The translations under genes were made by a program, and so were the position numbers. Positions 1 through 9,944 of a DNA stretch of 64,000 nucleotides are shown in pieces. The DNA comes from Poa pratensis. Taxonomy: Eukaryota; Streptophyta; Magnoliopsida; Poales; Poaceae. The notes under the pieces were generated by a model that saw only the letters and a list, made by a program, of their open reading frames with translations, ran no database searches and was not told where the DNA came from. The stretch is taken from assembly GCA_947311845.1 (NCBI GenBank), contig CAMZMU010000060.1:323187-387186 (forward strand), given 5' to 3'. Each line of letters begins with the position of its first letter. Within the stretch, counting starts at the first letter, position 1.

Positions 1-1028
1 TAATTAGTATGCCCTCTATATATATGGGGGGGCTGCCAATGCCTCTAGTTCCCCCATGTGGGACTAAACAAAGGAGGAGGAGGGGAGGGGCTGCCAATGC
101 CTCTAGTTCCCCCATGGCCCACCCGCCCCTCTCCCTCCCTCTTGTGGCGCACCAGCCCACCATGGGCCTATCCTTTTGGTATTTGGCCCATTTAGGTGGG
201 CTGCCCAATTTTCCTCTTTTATTTAATATTAAAATAATAAATAAATTTATATAATTCATTAATTAATATATTTACATATTATTTAATTCCCGTGGCTCCG
301 TAACACCTTCCGGACCACTCCGAACTTTTTTGGTCCTTCCCAGAACACTTCCGGTTTCTCTTCTCCTTATTTCTATGATTCCGATGTTTCCTAAACGGTC
401 TCCCAGCGTCGTCAAGACCTTAAGTGTGTTACCCAATGGTTCGAGAATACTCCAGACATGGCCGAGACCCCTCGCTCACCAATGAACGTCAGGAAGACCT
501 GGATGCCTATGACGGTCCCTGTGCATTCCACGAATAATCATCGTTGAACCATTAATATGAATATCCATTCCTTTTGTTTCTTTCGATACTACTCTTGTCC
601 GAGATACGATCGTTAACATCCTATGCTTTGTTTTATCTCGTTACTGACAAGAGCTACTTAACTCGTTCTGTGATATTACATCCGCATGACCTAGTCATAC
701 GCTGCGCAGCTTTATAGATGTAGTCTCACCGAGTGGGACTAGAGTATCTTCAGTCAAGCGGATGAATAAATCCCGTTCTCGATCCATATGCCTCAACCTA
801 CCCTTTCAGAATATTTGAGGTACACCTTTATGGTCACCCATTTATGGACTGACGATTGATGTACTCAAAATACCCTTCGGCGGTAGTGATTAAAAATATG
901 ATCTCACGTTCTAAGGAATAGGCTATCCTATTATCTACCTATTGCAACAATGAACTTTGTGATACGATCCTATTGCAATAATTTGTTGGGTACGTCCATC
1001 ACCTTATTCCACTAATAAGATGACCTCA
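1..1028 (-). mobile_element. Copia LTR fragment (BARE-1/WIS/Angela-like), left part
   Basis: Long non-coding stretch whose order of motifs matches, in reverse, the LTRs of the Triticeae BARE-1/WIS/Angela Copia group as I remember them: repeated TTCCGG-type segments (300-360), a CACTTAAGGT-like block and then the AT-rich U3. The same LTR resumes after CACTA-1 (35085-35224) and again after the Helitrons (40543-40636), where the degenerate U3 terminus lies. The left edge of the LTR is outside the window. It is strongly diverged, so this is either an old copy or a copy from a grass outside Triticum and Hordeum. The short ORF at 9-254 is not a gene. Confidence 0.6.
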
Positions 1029-1265
1029 CACTACAAGGAAACAGCTAATCACCGGCGTGGCATTTTTGGAATCACCGGCGAGACATGACCACGCTGGTAA
1101 CCTCATGCCAGTGCTATTTGCGATCACCGGCGAGCGTAAGGCCACGCCGGTGATCGTTTGGAATCACCGGCCTGCGTGGGCCACGCCAGTGACCTATTGA
1201 GATTACTGGCGTGTATGGTCCCGCCGGTGGCGTATTGGTTTTACCGGCGTGTAAGGTCACGCTAG
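1029..1265. repeat. CACTA-1 left TIR and subterminal repeats
   Basis: The terminal inverted repeat starts at 1029. It is followed by at least five degenerate copies of a GATCACCGGCGTG(N)GGCCACGCCGGTGATT-like unit in alternating orientation. Such arrays near CACTA ends are the known binding sites for the TNPA-type accessory protein in En/Spm; that role is inferred here from family knowledge. Confidence 0.85.
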
Positions 1266-1423
1266 TGATTAATATTTGGAAATTCAAAAAAATTATCTAA
1301 ATTCAATTTACTGCAATTACCATAAAATACATGAAAATAGAAACGTTCACAGAAATAGAAGTGGCTGCGCCACCCAACAGAGAAAGTTCTTATTGTTCAT
1401 CGATCTAGTTAGCTTATTTGTAA

Positions 1424-2101
1424 CTACTGGCATGAGCTCTCAAATGTCATCCTCCTCCCATCAGAATCAGAACGGGGGTAGTCGGGGTGCTTGTACATGA
1501 AGCAGACCTCCTCGGTACCATAGTTGAGGAAGAAGCTGCACCTCTCACCAGTTTCCATTTCATAGTACTCAGCAAGTGTAGTCCAAGCAGCGCCACTGAA
1601 ATATCTCCAACCCGCTGTGTTGGTGCACTGAACTATGAATGTCCGGGTAGGCACCGTCATCGGGGCCAAGGTGACCTCAAATGTCCTGTGATCGGTAAAG
1701 GGAATACCCATATGCTCCAAGAAGCCACATCTAGCCCTGCACAGGATGTTCTGAGAAAAAACAACAATTGAACATTAGCACATAGAATAGATATGTTTAG
1801 CACTATCACAAAAAAAGTAGGCTCATAAGATGATGAATGTAAACATACCATTGTAGTTTGGACATCCTCTCGCAGAATTACGGTAAACTTCCTACTCATG
1901 CAACAGGGATAGCCACAAGCAATACACGAATTCAACGGATTTATTTCCTGCATATTATACATATAATAGACAAATCATTAAAAGAATGCATTATTCAAGG
2001 AAAGACAATTATAATTAGACAAGAAAAATAATTGTGCCTCATACTTACATTGGACACACAAATTCTAGGGATGGTGCGAGCGAGCCAAGTAGGATGCACA
2101 A
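1424..2101 (-). CDS. Three-exon B3-like ORF inside CACTA-1
   Basis: Exons run 2101-2049, 1947-1849 and 1750-1424. Splice sites are visible on the minus strand: donor AAT|GTAAGT at 2048, acceptor TGCAG at 1948, donor ATG|GTATG at 1848 and acceptor TCTCAG at 1751. All joins are phase 0 and keep one open frame to the stop at 1424. The upstream start was not located; another exon probably lies towards 2.5-2.9 kb. The product contains a CIACGYPCC cysteine motif, then a stretch with IPFTDHRTFEV, a central GWRYFSGAAW and ETGERCSFFL, ending near FMYKHPDY. This order resembles the B3 DNA-binding fold (IP..f, GW..F, gD.c.F.l), but that is an inference from pattern only. It lies between the subterminal repeats and the transposase and is transcribed the same way as the transposase. 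It could be the element's accessory DNA-binding protein or a captured host fragment. Confidence 0.5.
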
Positions 2102-2147
2102 GATGTGTATTTGTGCATATCACATGGCTCGCTTGCACCACCCCAGG
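2065..2147. repeat. Imperfect inverted repeat over the first known exon of the B3-like ORF
   Basis: Arms 2065-2101 and 2111-2147 are complementary at about 29 of 37 positions around a 9-base centre (2102-2110). The left arm contains coding sequence of the B3-like ORF just upstream of its splice donor. Both arms share the core GCGAGCC...TGCACAA. Confidence 0.75.
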
Positions 2148-2247
2148 ATCACATAGTGTCACAAGATATTAATCATCGGCATTGTAACAAAAATAACAAA
2201 CTAAAAAATTGTAATACGATGTATCTAAATCAAGTACCTACACATGT

Positions 2248-2540
2248 AAATCAACTAACTACACTCAAATCTATAACTAATTCTACATATCTAAATAAAC
2301 TAACTACACATTTAATACTACACATATAAATCAACTAACTACACTAAAATCTATAACTAATACCACATATGTAAATAAACTAACTACACATCTAATACTA
2401 CACATGTAAATCAACTAACTACACTAAAATCTATAACTAAATCAACATATCTAAATAAACTAACTACATATCTAATACTACACATCTAAATCAACTAACT
2501 ACACTAAAATCTATAACTAAGTCAACTAACTACTTCTAAA
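2248..2540. repeat. 80-bp tandem repeat, about 3.5 copies
   Basis: The phrase AAATCAACTAACTACACT recurs at 2248, 2328, 2408 and 2488, an exact 80-base period. Copies differ at few positions. The array is AT-rich, contains the shorter internal motif AACTAACTACA twice per unit, and lies in the likely intron or spacer of the B3-like ORF. Confidence 0.9.
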
Positions 2541-2558
2541 TGAATTAACTAGAGTGCC

Positions 2559-2918
2559 ATGAAATTGGACTCACCGGCGAGGCAGGGGACGGCGGCGCGG
2601 GTAGGGGACGGCGAGGCGGGTCGGGGATGGGGGCGCGGTGGCGGCTCGGTGACGGCTCGGGGACGGATGGCTCAGGGACGGCGAGGCTCTACGATGGCGA
2701 AGCGAGGGAGGGGTACGGCGGCGCGGGGAGAGCTCGTGGACGACGAGGCGAGGGAAGGGTACGGCGATGCGGGTCGGGGACGGCGAGGCGAGGGAGGGGA
2801 AGAGATGGAGGACGACGGGGCGATGCGGGTGGAGAGATCGAGCCTGGCGGCGCGACGTGGGTGGGGTGGGGAGAGAGATGGGTGGGGTGAGGAGAGAGAT
2901 GAGTGGTGGTGGAATTAG
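2559..2918. other. GC-rich island with GACGGCGAGGCG-type repeats in CACTA-1
   Basis: It is abruptly G-rich on the plus strand, with degenerate repeats of GGGGACGGCGAGGCG. All six frames give low-complexity Arg/Gly/Pro-rich peptides, so I do not call a gene. In maize Spm a GC-rich first exon (downstream control region) lies at this relative place; calling this the equivalent is inference. A similar GC island occurs at 18840-19140 next to the CACTA-3 transposase. Confidence 0.55.
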
Positions 2919-3122
2919 GGTTATAGTCCCAATTTTTTACCAAAAAGTCACAAACCTTAAAAAATGTACAATACATAAAGATGAAAAAATGAACTCAACA
3001 TGTTAAATTAATTAAGTTACAATACATATATTCGTATTACAAAAAGGTCAGCCGATGTTGCATCGATATGATCGATACATGGTCATTAATGAGAATATGA
3101 CATTACATACGCAATCATGAAC

Positions 3123-6100
3123 TTATGACAGGATTGAATTTTTGGAAGAAGGTAATGTGGTTCTGCTTCTTCTTGTGGTGTATGGCTCGTCGAAGTCATC
3201 TTCTTCTTTAGGATCGTCGAATTGGTGAAAATCTTCCTCAGTCTCGACTTCATCAAGCCCAATGATACTCCTTTTGCCTCTCCTCACGACTACACGGCTC
3301 GGCCTTGTCAGGTTTTTTATGAAAAAACATTGGGCCACATCCTTAGCAAAAACCTAGGGCTCATTTTCTGCGGTGATTCCTTTCACATTGCTCTTTGCAC
3401 CAATGGGTTGTGCTTCGGGTATAGTTATGGTAATGAAACCATGATCTTCATAGTCGATATTCTTTACCCATCTGACGCGGAACATCGCCACCTTATAGTC
3501 TCCCGCGTAGTCAAGTTCCCAGATTTCTTCGATCCTTCCGTAGTATCTTCGGTTCACACCACCGATCTCTGATTCCATAGTTACCCCAGAGTTCTGGTAC
3601 ACACTATTTTTGTCTTTGGCCTCCATGTAGTATGTGAATCTGTTCATATCATACGCTTGATAAGACATGACATTGTGTGTGGGGTATTGTGATAAGGTGT
3701 ATATGGTCTCTGCATTTTCATCATTCACTGGACGATCTTCTTTAACCAAGCTACGAAGGTCTTGTTATGCTCTTTACTAATCTGGTCTTCCGTCTTCATC
3801 TGCCCAAGAAGTGCATACTTTTCAATTATTGTCATTTTATGCTTCTCCAACCAATCATCCAGCACATTCACGTGTTGTAAGTAAACCGTGTGCGCTCGTT
3901 CAAAGTCGTCATATCGGTTTAAATGGTCCACATGCAACGCCTTCTTTAGAGTCGAGTGACCAGACCCACAGAGCTTGTCAAAGTGCTTATTGGCAGGCAC
4001 ACCAATAGGATTATTGACGTCCATGTAGTGGTTGCTAAAAGTGATGCACTCCTTAGTTAGATATCCCTGAGCGATGCTTCCATCCGGATGTGCCCTGTTG
4101 TGAACGAAGCCCTTCACCCACCCATTAAGCCTTTCAAACGGGAACATGTTGCGCAGAAAAGCAAGCCCGAGATCTTCGATCTCAGAAACAATATGGACAA
4201 GCAGATGCAACATCAGGTCGAACATCGATGGCGGGAAGTATATCTCAAGCTCACATAGTATAGTCACGATCTCTTCTTGTAGCCTTTTGAGACGCTTCTT
4301 ACTGATACACTTTCGAGATATAACGTCCAAGACATTACAGAGGTCAAGAAGTTTGTCACGGACGTGCTTGTCCATTACACCTCTAGGTGCAACTAGAAGT
4401 AATAGTGTCATCATCACTGAACCTGTGTTTCTTCATGTCTAGAAATCTGCGTATGGAGCCCGAGTAGCCGTTTGTTACTTTGATGTTGTAAAGACACTCA
4501 AAAACTTGTTTCATCTCTGCTGGACTAATATGCTCTTTGGTTTTCATCCCCTTTTGGCTCGTGACAGCTATCTCCTGTGTCTCGTGATCTAATTTCTTCT
4601 TCTTTGGTTCATGAAGATCTACCCTGATGCCTAGTTCTTCTAAATCTATTCTTGCCTTTGGTCCATCTTTACTCTTTTCCGGTATCAAGAACAGTATGCC
4701 CAACATACTCTTGGTCACGTTCTTAATGATATGCATTGAATCAAGAGAATGTGGTGTATCAAGAAGTGGCCAGTAGGGCAAGTCCCAAAAAATATACTTC
4801 CTTTTATATGTTTTGCAAAGCGGCTCGGGTGATTTTCGTTTCTTTCCCGGCAAAGGGCACTTCTTCCAATAGTTCAACATTTCAAGAATCTCTGTTCTTT
4901 TTCTTGGACATGGAGGTCCTTGGGTCTGAGCTGTATTGTCGAGCAAGTCAGCTCTTTTTCTCCACTCATCATCCGGGTCAAGCCACCTCCGATGACCCTA
5001 GTACACGGTTTTACTGGACCCCAATCTTGATAGCTGGCGGTGAGCTGTCCCGTCCATACACTTGACACATGCGTAGTGTCCATGGAACACCTGGCAAGAC
5101 ACATACCCTAAACCCAGAAGTCTTGAACTGTCGTCATCAACACGGCTCTCATATCAAAATATTCTTTTTTGTAGGCATCCCATGTACTGGCAACTTTCTT
5201 ATCCCATAACGTGTCTAGCTCCTCCTTTACCAGCTGCATGAACATGTTAATATCGCTACCTGGTTGTGTTGGCCCTTGGATTAGCATAACCATGTTAACA
5301 TGTTCATGCACAACCAAGGGGGCAAGTTGTACATCCATACAAACACGGGCCACGTGCTATGATTTGTGCTCTGGTTGCCAAACGGATTTAGTCCATCCGT
5401 ACTAAGGCCCAACCTCACGTTCCTTACCTCATCCGCGAAATCTTTGTGCATATAGTCAACCTTTTACCACTGCAAACCATCCGCTGGGTGTCTCAGCATG
5501 TTATCAGTTACTTTTTACTTTGTCCTTTCCTTGTGCCAATGCATTAGCTGTGCTTCTTTCTTGTCCTCGTAATAGTGTTACAAACGAGGAATGAGACGAA
5601 AGTACCATACAACCTTCTGAGGACTCTTCTTTCCACGCTAGTAACGGGAGTGACCGCACTCTGGACACACTATACTATTTGCGTGCTCGTTCCGATAGAT
5701 GATGCAATCATTGATGCACGTGTGATATCTAGTGTACGGCAAATCAAGAGGGCACATGACTTTCTAAGCCTCTTCGACACTCTGAGGCAATGTGTTCCCT
5801 TTGGGTAACAAATCGTGCACATACTCTAAAATCATATCGAGGCATTTATCGATGCGTTTTGTATTCGCCTTGATGTCACGTCCTGACGGTTGTGGTCGAG
5901 ACTGCTACCTTCGTACAAAGGAGTTTTTGAGTCTATCGACAGTTGCTCCAGCTTCTTTGCCTCCCTTCACACATCACGTTCATTAGTTGTCTTCTTACAA
6001 ACCAACTCCTGAAGATATGGGTCATCCAACTTTGTTGCTAACGAGCTCTGCGTGCCCATCTCATCTTCTTCAGGCCGACATCATCACCATGATCATCATC

Positions 6101-6463
6101 GACGTGAATGTTTCCCCCTTCTTCATCATCGTCTGACGACGACCATTCGTCAACATCGGGCATATTCTCATCCCTGTCATCATCACTCTCATCTGGCACC
6201 AACTCATAGCCTTCCATGAAACCACTTTTGAGCAAATGCGACAACAAAGTTCCTCGGAAGGGGTCAAACATAAGTGTGTTCTCGCAACTAAGACAACGAC
6301 ATGGAATAACGCTTTCCTTCCTATCTAACATTTTTTCACTGCCATCTCCAAATACGCAGCTACGGCTACACCTCGATTGTCCATGTTCACCGCCATCGAT
6401 GCCTACACAAATATGTACACGAATTAAACCAAAATAGAAAAATTCGGCATGACCTTTGCTCAA
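3123..6463 (-). pseudogene. CACTA-1 TNP2-type transposase, broken
   Basis: In coding order: an N-terminal transposase-associated (TAD) region at about 6463-6038, with CRCLSCEN and a C-terminal acidic run; a zinc-like CPECG motif followed by VVWYFR near 5700-5575, with in-frame stops nearby; the conserved NVRLGLSTDGLNPFGN block at about 5430-5370; the tnp2 catalytic region (pfam02992 type) at 5353-4946 and 4946-4383, with DTPHSLDSMHIIKNVT; a DUF4218 region at 4417-3725, with FPFERLNGWVKGFVHNRAHP; and a DUF4216 region at 3749-3354, with NSGVTMES and GRIEEIWEL, followed by an acidic tail ending at 3123. Several frame changes (near 5353/5104, 4946, 4417 and 3749) and stops break it. Some may be introns, but at least two look like true lesions. 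The family cuts at CACTA ends; this copy cannot be functional as read. Confidence 0.88.
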
Positions 6464-6528
6464 AATGGGACATATTGAGTGCCAGAAATTTGATGAAACG
6501 TTGTTTCATCAAAACATTGGCACTCATT
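6437..6528 (-). promoter_or_regulatory. Two-tier foldback at the 5' edge of the CACTA-1 transposase
   Basis: The inner perfect arms are TTTGATGAAAC (6489-6499) and GTTTCATCAAA (6503-6513) around GTT. The outer arms are TGAGTGCCA (6476-6484) and TGGCACTCA (6518-6526). On the left it is preceded by CCTTTGCTCAAAATGGGACATAT, the same phrase that precedes the foldbacks at 17952, 18206 and 24023 (split here to show position only: 6453-6475). The matching position with different arm sequences in CACTA-3 suggests a conserved structure. Confidence 0.75.
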
Positions 6529-6833
6529 TTCCTGCATGAGAAACAACACACTCCACCCAATACACATCTTTATGACCATAAATGCATGGCCGAATTCGGT
6601 TCCAACCACACATGAACAAGATAATAAATGCATGGCCGAAAAATGGCTCCAACCCAAATATATATATGCGATACTAATGATCGAGTTGGAGATGAGAGAT
6701 TTTACCACAAGTAGTAGAGCACCCAAGTTACTAGCTAGCTCCAATCCATTGTATCGTCCATTAGTAAACCTAGAGAAGGGGAGTTCAATTAATTAGAGAG
6801 TTAGAGAGTGTGGGGCAAGTAATTAAGAAAGTG

Positions 6834-6890
6834 ATTGGTGGAGAGAGAGAGAGAGGAGAGAGTAAGTGGGGGAGAGAGTGAGTGAGTGGA
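6834..6890. repeat. GA-rich simple sequence at the Gypsy-1 insertion point
   Basis: A purine microsatellite (GAGAGA and GAGTGAGTGAG runs) borders the left LTR of Gypsy-1 at 6891. The five bases GTGGA before the LTR would be the target duplication, but the opposite LTR end is truncated, so it cannot be paired. Confidence 0.8.
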
Positions 6891-9800
6891 TGTAGCGGAC
6901 CTGCACTTAAAATTGGCAGAGTCCCCGTGTATAGTGCAAACCCCTGGATCGATTCATTTGCACACATGGTCTAAGATGAAATATCACAACAAAGTTTCAA
7001 TTATTACACGAGATCCAGTACTTAGGAAAATTATTCATTACAACTTTGCATAGCACGAGGCTAGCTTAGGAAGAGTAAAATAGCGGAAAATTTTATTCTT
7101 CATGGAGTCCCCACATCTCCATGTGCCACAGGCGAACATGTTGGTTGAAGACTCGAAACCCTTAAACAAATTCTCACTCGTCGTCAGAACAACCTGCAAC
7201 AAGAAAAATGTTGCAACAACGTGGGTCAGAACCATATGAAATGGAACTGTCAAGTGACACTCTGTGGACACTTAGTGGAAAAACTCTAATAACCTATATG
7301 CATATTTGACTGGTGGAGCTCAAAGGCTATTTTGCATAAAGCCAACTTTTTTCCTATCCTTTGAAATCATTTTCTTTCTCCAACTAGAAAATGAGACAAT
7401 CCTAGCATTTCCGGTGTCCTTGTGAGACAAGTCCTGATACACTCGGTGTCCTTTCCAATTGGACCTATGAGACAATCCCAGCATATCCGGTGTCTTTGTG
7501 GGACAAGTCCTTATACACGAGGTATCTTTTCTACCCTTGTTCGCCCTTCAAAGTTTTAACTTGAGAAGTTGGAATGTTGGGATCTTCCGTTGACATCCTT
7601 GATCAGCTGCTCAGAATTGTCCGTAACCGGGGACACGGCTAAGTACTTAGTTTTGACACTCTCGAGAGGTTGTGCACATTCACCATTTGACTCAATCAGC
7701 CCAAACTATCCTTTACACTCTAACAGTGATAAGGAAAAGGAGAAGATTGAGACGAGATTTTTCAGAAGCATTTTCCCACCCCATACCGACTTGACCCGTT
7801 CCACCTACATCCCTCTACATCTGCTTGTCAAGCCGAGGTGAGTCCACGCAACTTAATCCATCAAGACAGAGCCCATATGACAAATGGCTGCACTGGAAGC
7901 AATCTTCACTTGGAGTAACTTCAAATCCTTTTGTCCCTGGGTGGCAATCCACAAGTGAGCCAATCTCAGGTAAAACCATGTAGCCACTCAACCATAAACC
8001 ACCATAGCAAAACCAATCCACCCAGGAGTTTCATTGACTTAGTAGAATTTAGCTTTTTATAAAAATAACTTTTGCATAGCATCAATATTTCTGTTAAGTT
8101 ATTATATAGGTTCCTAGACACAAAGGAATACGGGGCAATTCTAAACATGTCTTGCATAGCTGTAGTAAAACACCTAACATGCATACTACTCAAAATAGCT
8201 ACTCATGCATAGATAAAATACTTAGGAATTTTATGAATGTGCCACTTGCCTTGGCAGCAAGGAGAGCAGGAGTAGCAGTTGCAAAAGTCTTCGTTTCCCT
8301 CCGAAAATTCTAACACATAAAACAAGCCACAAATAAACATACAAACAATAATGACAATACAGTAAAATATGATATGCATGAAATGCAATTTAAAACACAA
8401 GAAACTAATATACGAACTTTTCTGGTTTTTATAAAAGCATGCATGATGTCAAAAATGCAATTAAAACAATTTCTATCAAAACAAAAATACCCAGACATAA
8501 TAAAAAGGTAAAACACAAGATTAAAGCTTTATGTAATTAAACTTTTTATCCAAAAAAATATAAAACAGTACTACTGAATAGAGAGCAATTAAACAAATTT
8601 TTTGGAATTGGATTCACTCAAAAATAATTTTATAATAGGAGATATGCCTAATTTACTCAAATAACACATTTTGAAATTTGAATAAATTTAAACTTGGAAA
8701 AACAGAAATCTAACAGATCTAAAATAAACTACAGATCCAGGGGATCTCAAATATATAAAATTTATTAAATTTGGCTAAATAGAAGTAAAGTTATGGATTT
8801 TACAAGATTTGATGAAATTCTGTTTAAAACAGAAAAACAGAGAATAACACAGGCTACGTGGCGCTCTGTGATTGGGCCATACCGATTCGGGATGGATTGC
8901 TACGGAAGCCGTCCGATCTAACTTAAAATCGACGCTCCAGATATAACCGTACCCCTCTGCTAAGAGATCTAAACCCGGCCGTACGAAACAGATCCAAAGG
9001 TCTAGATCTAAAAGACCAAAACCGAGCGGCGCAACACGCCGGAGTTGCTCTGGTGACCTCAACCGTGGCGGCGCCATGGCTAGCGTGCATGAACTCGACG
9101 GCATAGAGGGGTCTGAGCTACGGCGTGGATACCTGGCGACAGCAGAGGACGAGGCGAGGTCGCAGGTGTTGTCGAGGTTGACAGGGATGCTCCGGTTCAC
9201 CTAGAATCCCTCGCCGGAGTTGCTCCCGCCGGCGGTCGTCGCCGGTTGAGCACGGATGCGTCGATCTGCTGTGAAATAAAATGTTGCGCTTTGTCAAAAA
9301 GATGCGCATGGATGAAATAAGAAGGAAGGTAGCCAGGGGAGGGCTCGGGGTGCACGGCAACCACCGGAATCACCGAATTTCGCCGGCGACAGTGGCGATG
9401 AGTCGAGCTCGAGATCGAGCAGCCTGGGGGCTCTCAGGATATGGTTCTTGGGGCAAATGAGAGAGGGGGAGGTGGAGGTTAAGTAGGAGCAAATAGGGAA
9501 GGAAACGGCTGAGTGAAGCAATGGCAATCAATCGAATTGATTCTGCGGTATTTGAACGTGAACGTGGGCGTGATTTGGGGAGGACGATGGTCTAGCGTCG
9601 GTGCTGACAGGTGGGGTGATGTAGTGCAACCTGCCCTAAGCAACCCAACACACCCCATGTCGTCATTGAACTCAAAGGTGAACTCATTCCTCTACGAGAA
9701 CCCATTTCGTGCCCCTTTGGATGGTATACTACTTGAGCATCTACCCTTTTGTTATGCTAGGTTTGATATGACGAGTACGAACATCCGGGAAGATGCCGAG

Positions 9801-9944
9801 GGAGTCCAAGCCTCAAGACCATCCAAGGCGTACGCATGGAAGAGGAGGAGGAAGCGTCAAGACGAAGGAGAAGGAGAGAAGAATGGGAACAAGTCCCAGG
9901 CGGCGGTACTACCGCCAGACAGCGGTACTACCACAGAGGCGAGC

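Noticed and set aside
9..254. Short ORF at the left edge
   Set aside because: Lies in the Copia LTR, no coding composition.
2559..3006. Overlapping Arg/Gly-rich ORFs on both strands
   Set aside because: Produced by a G-rich repeat; open in several frames at once, low complexity, no domain.
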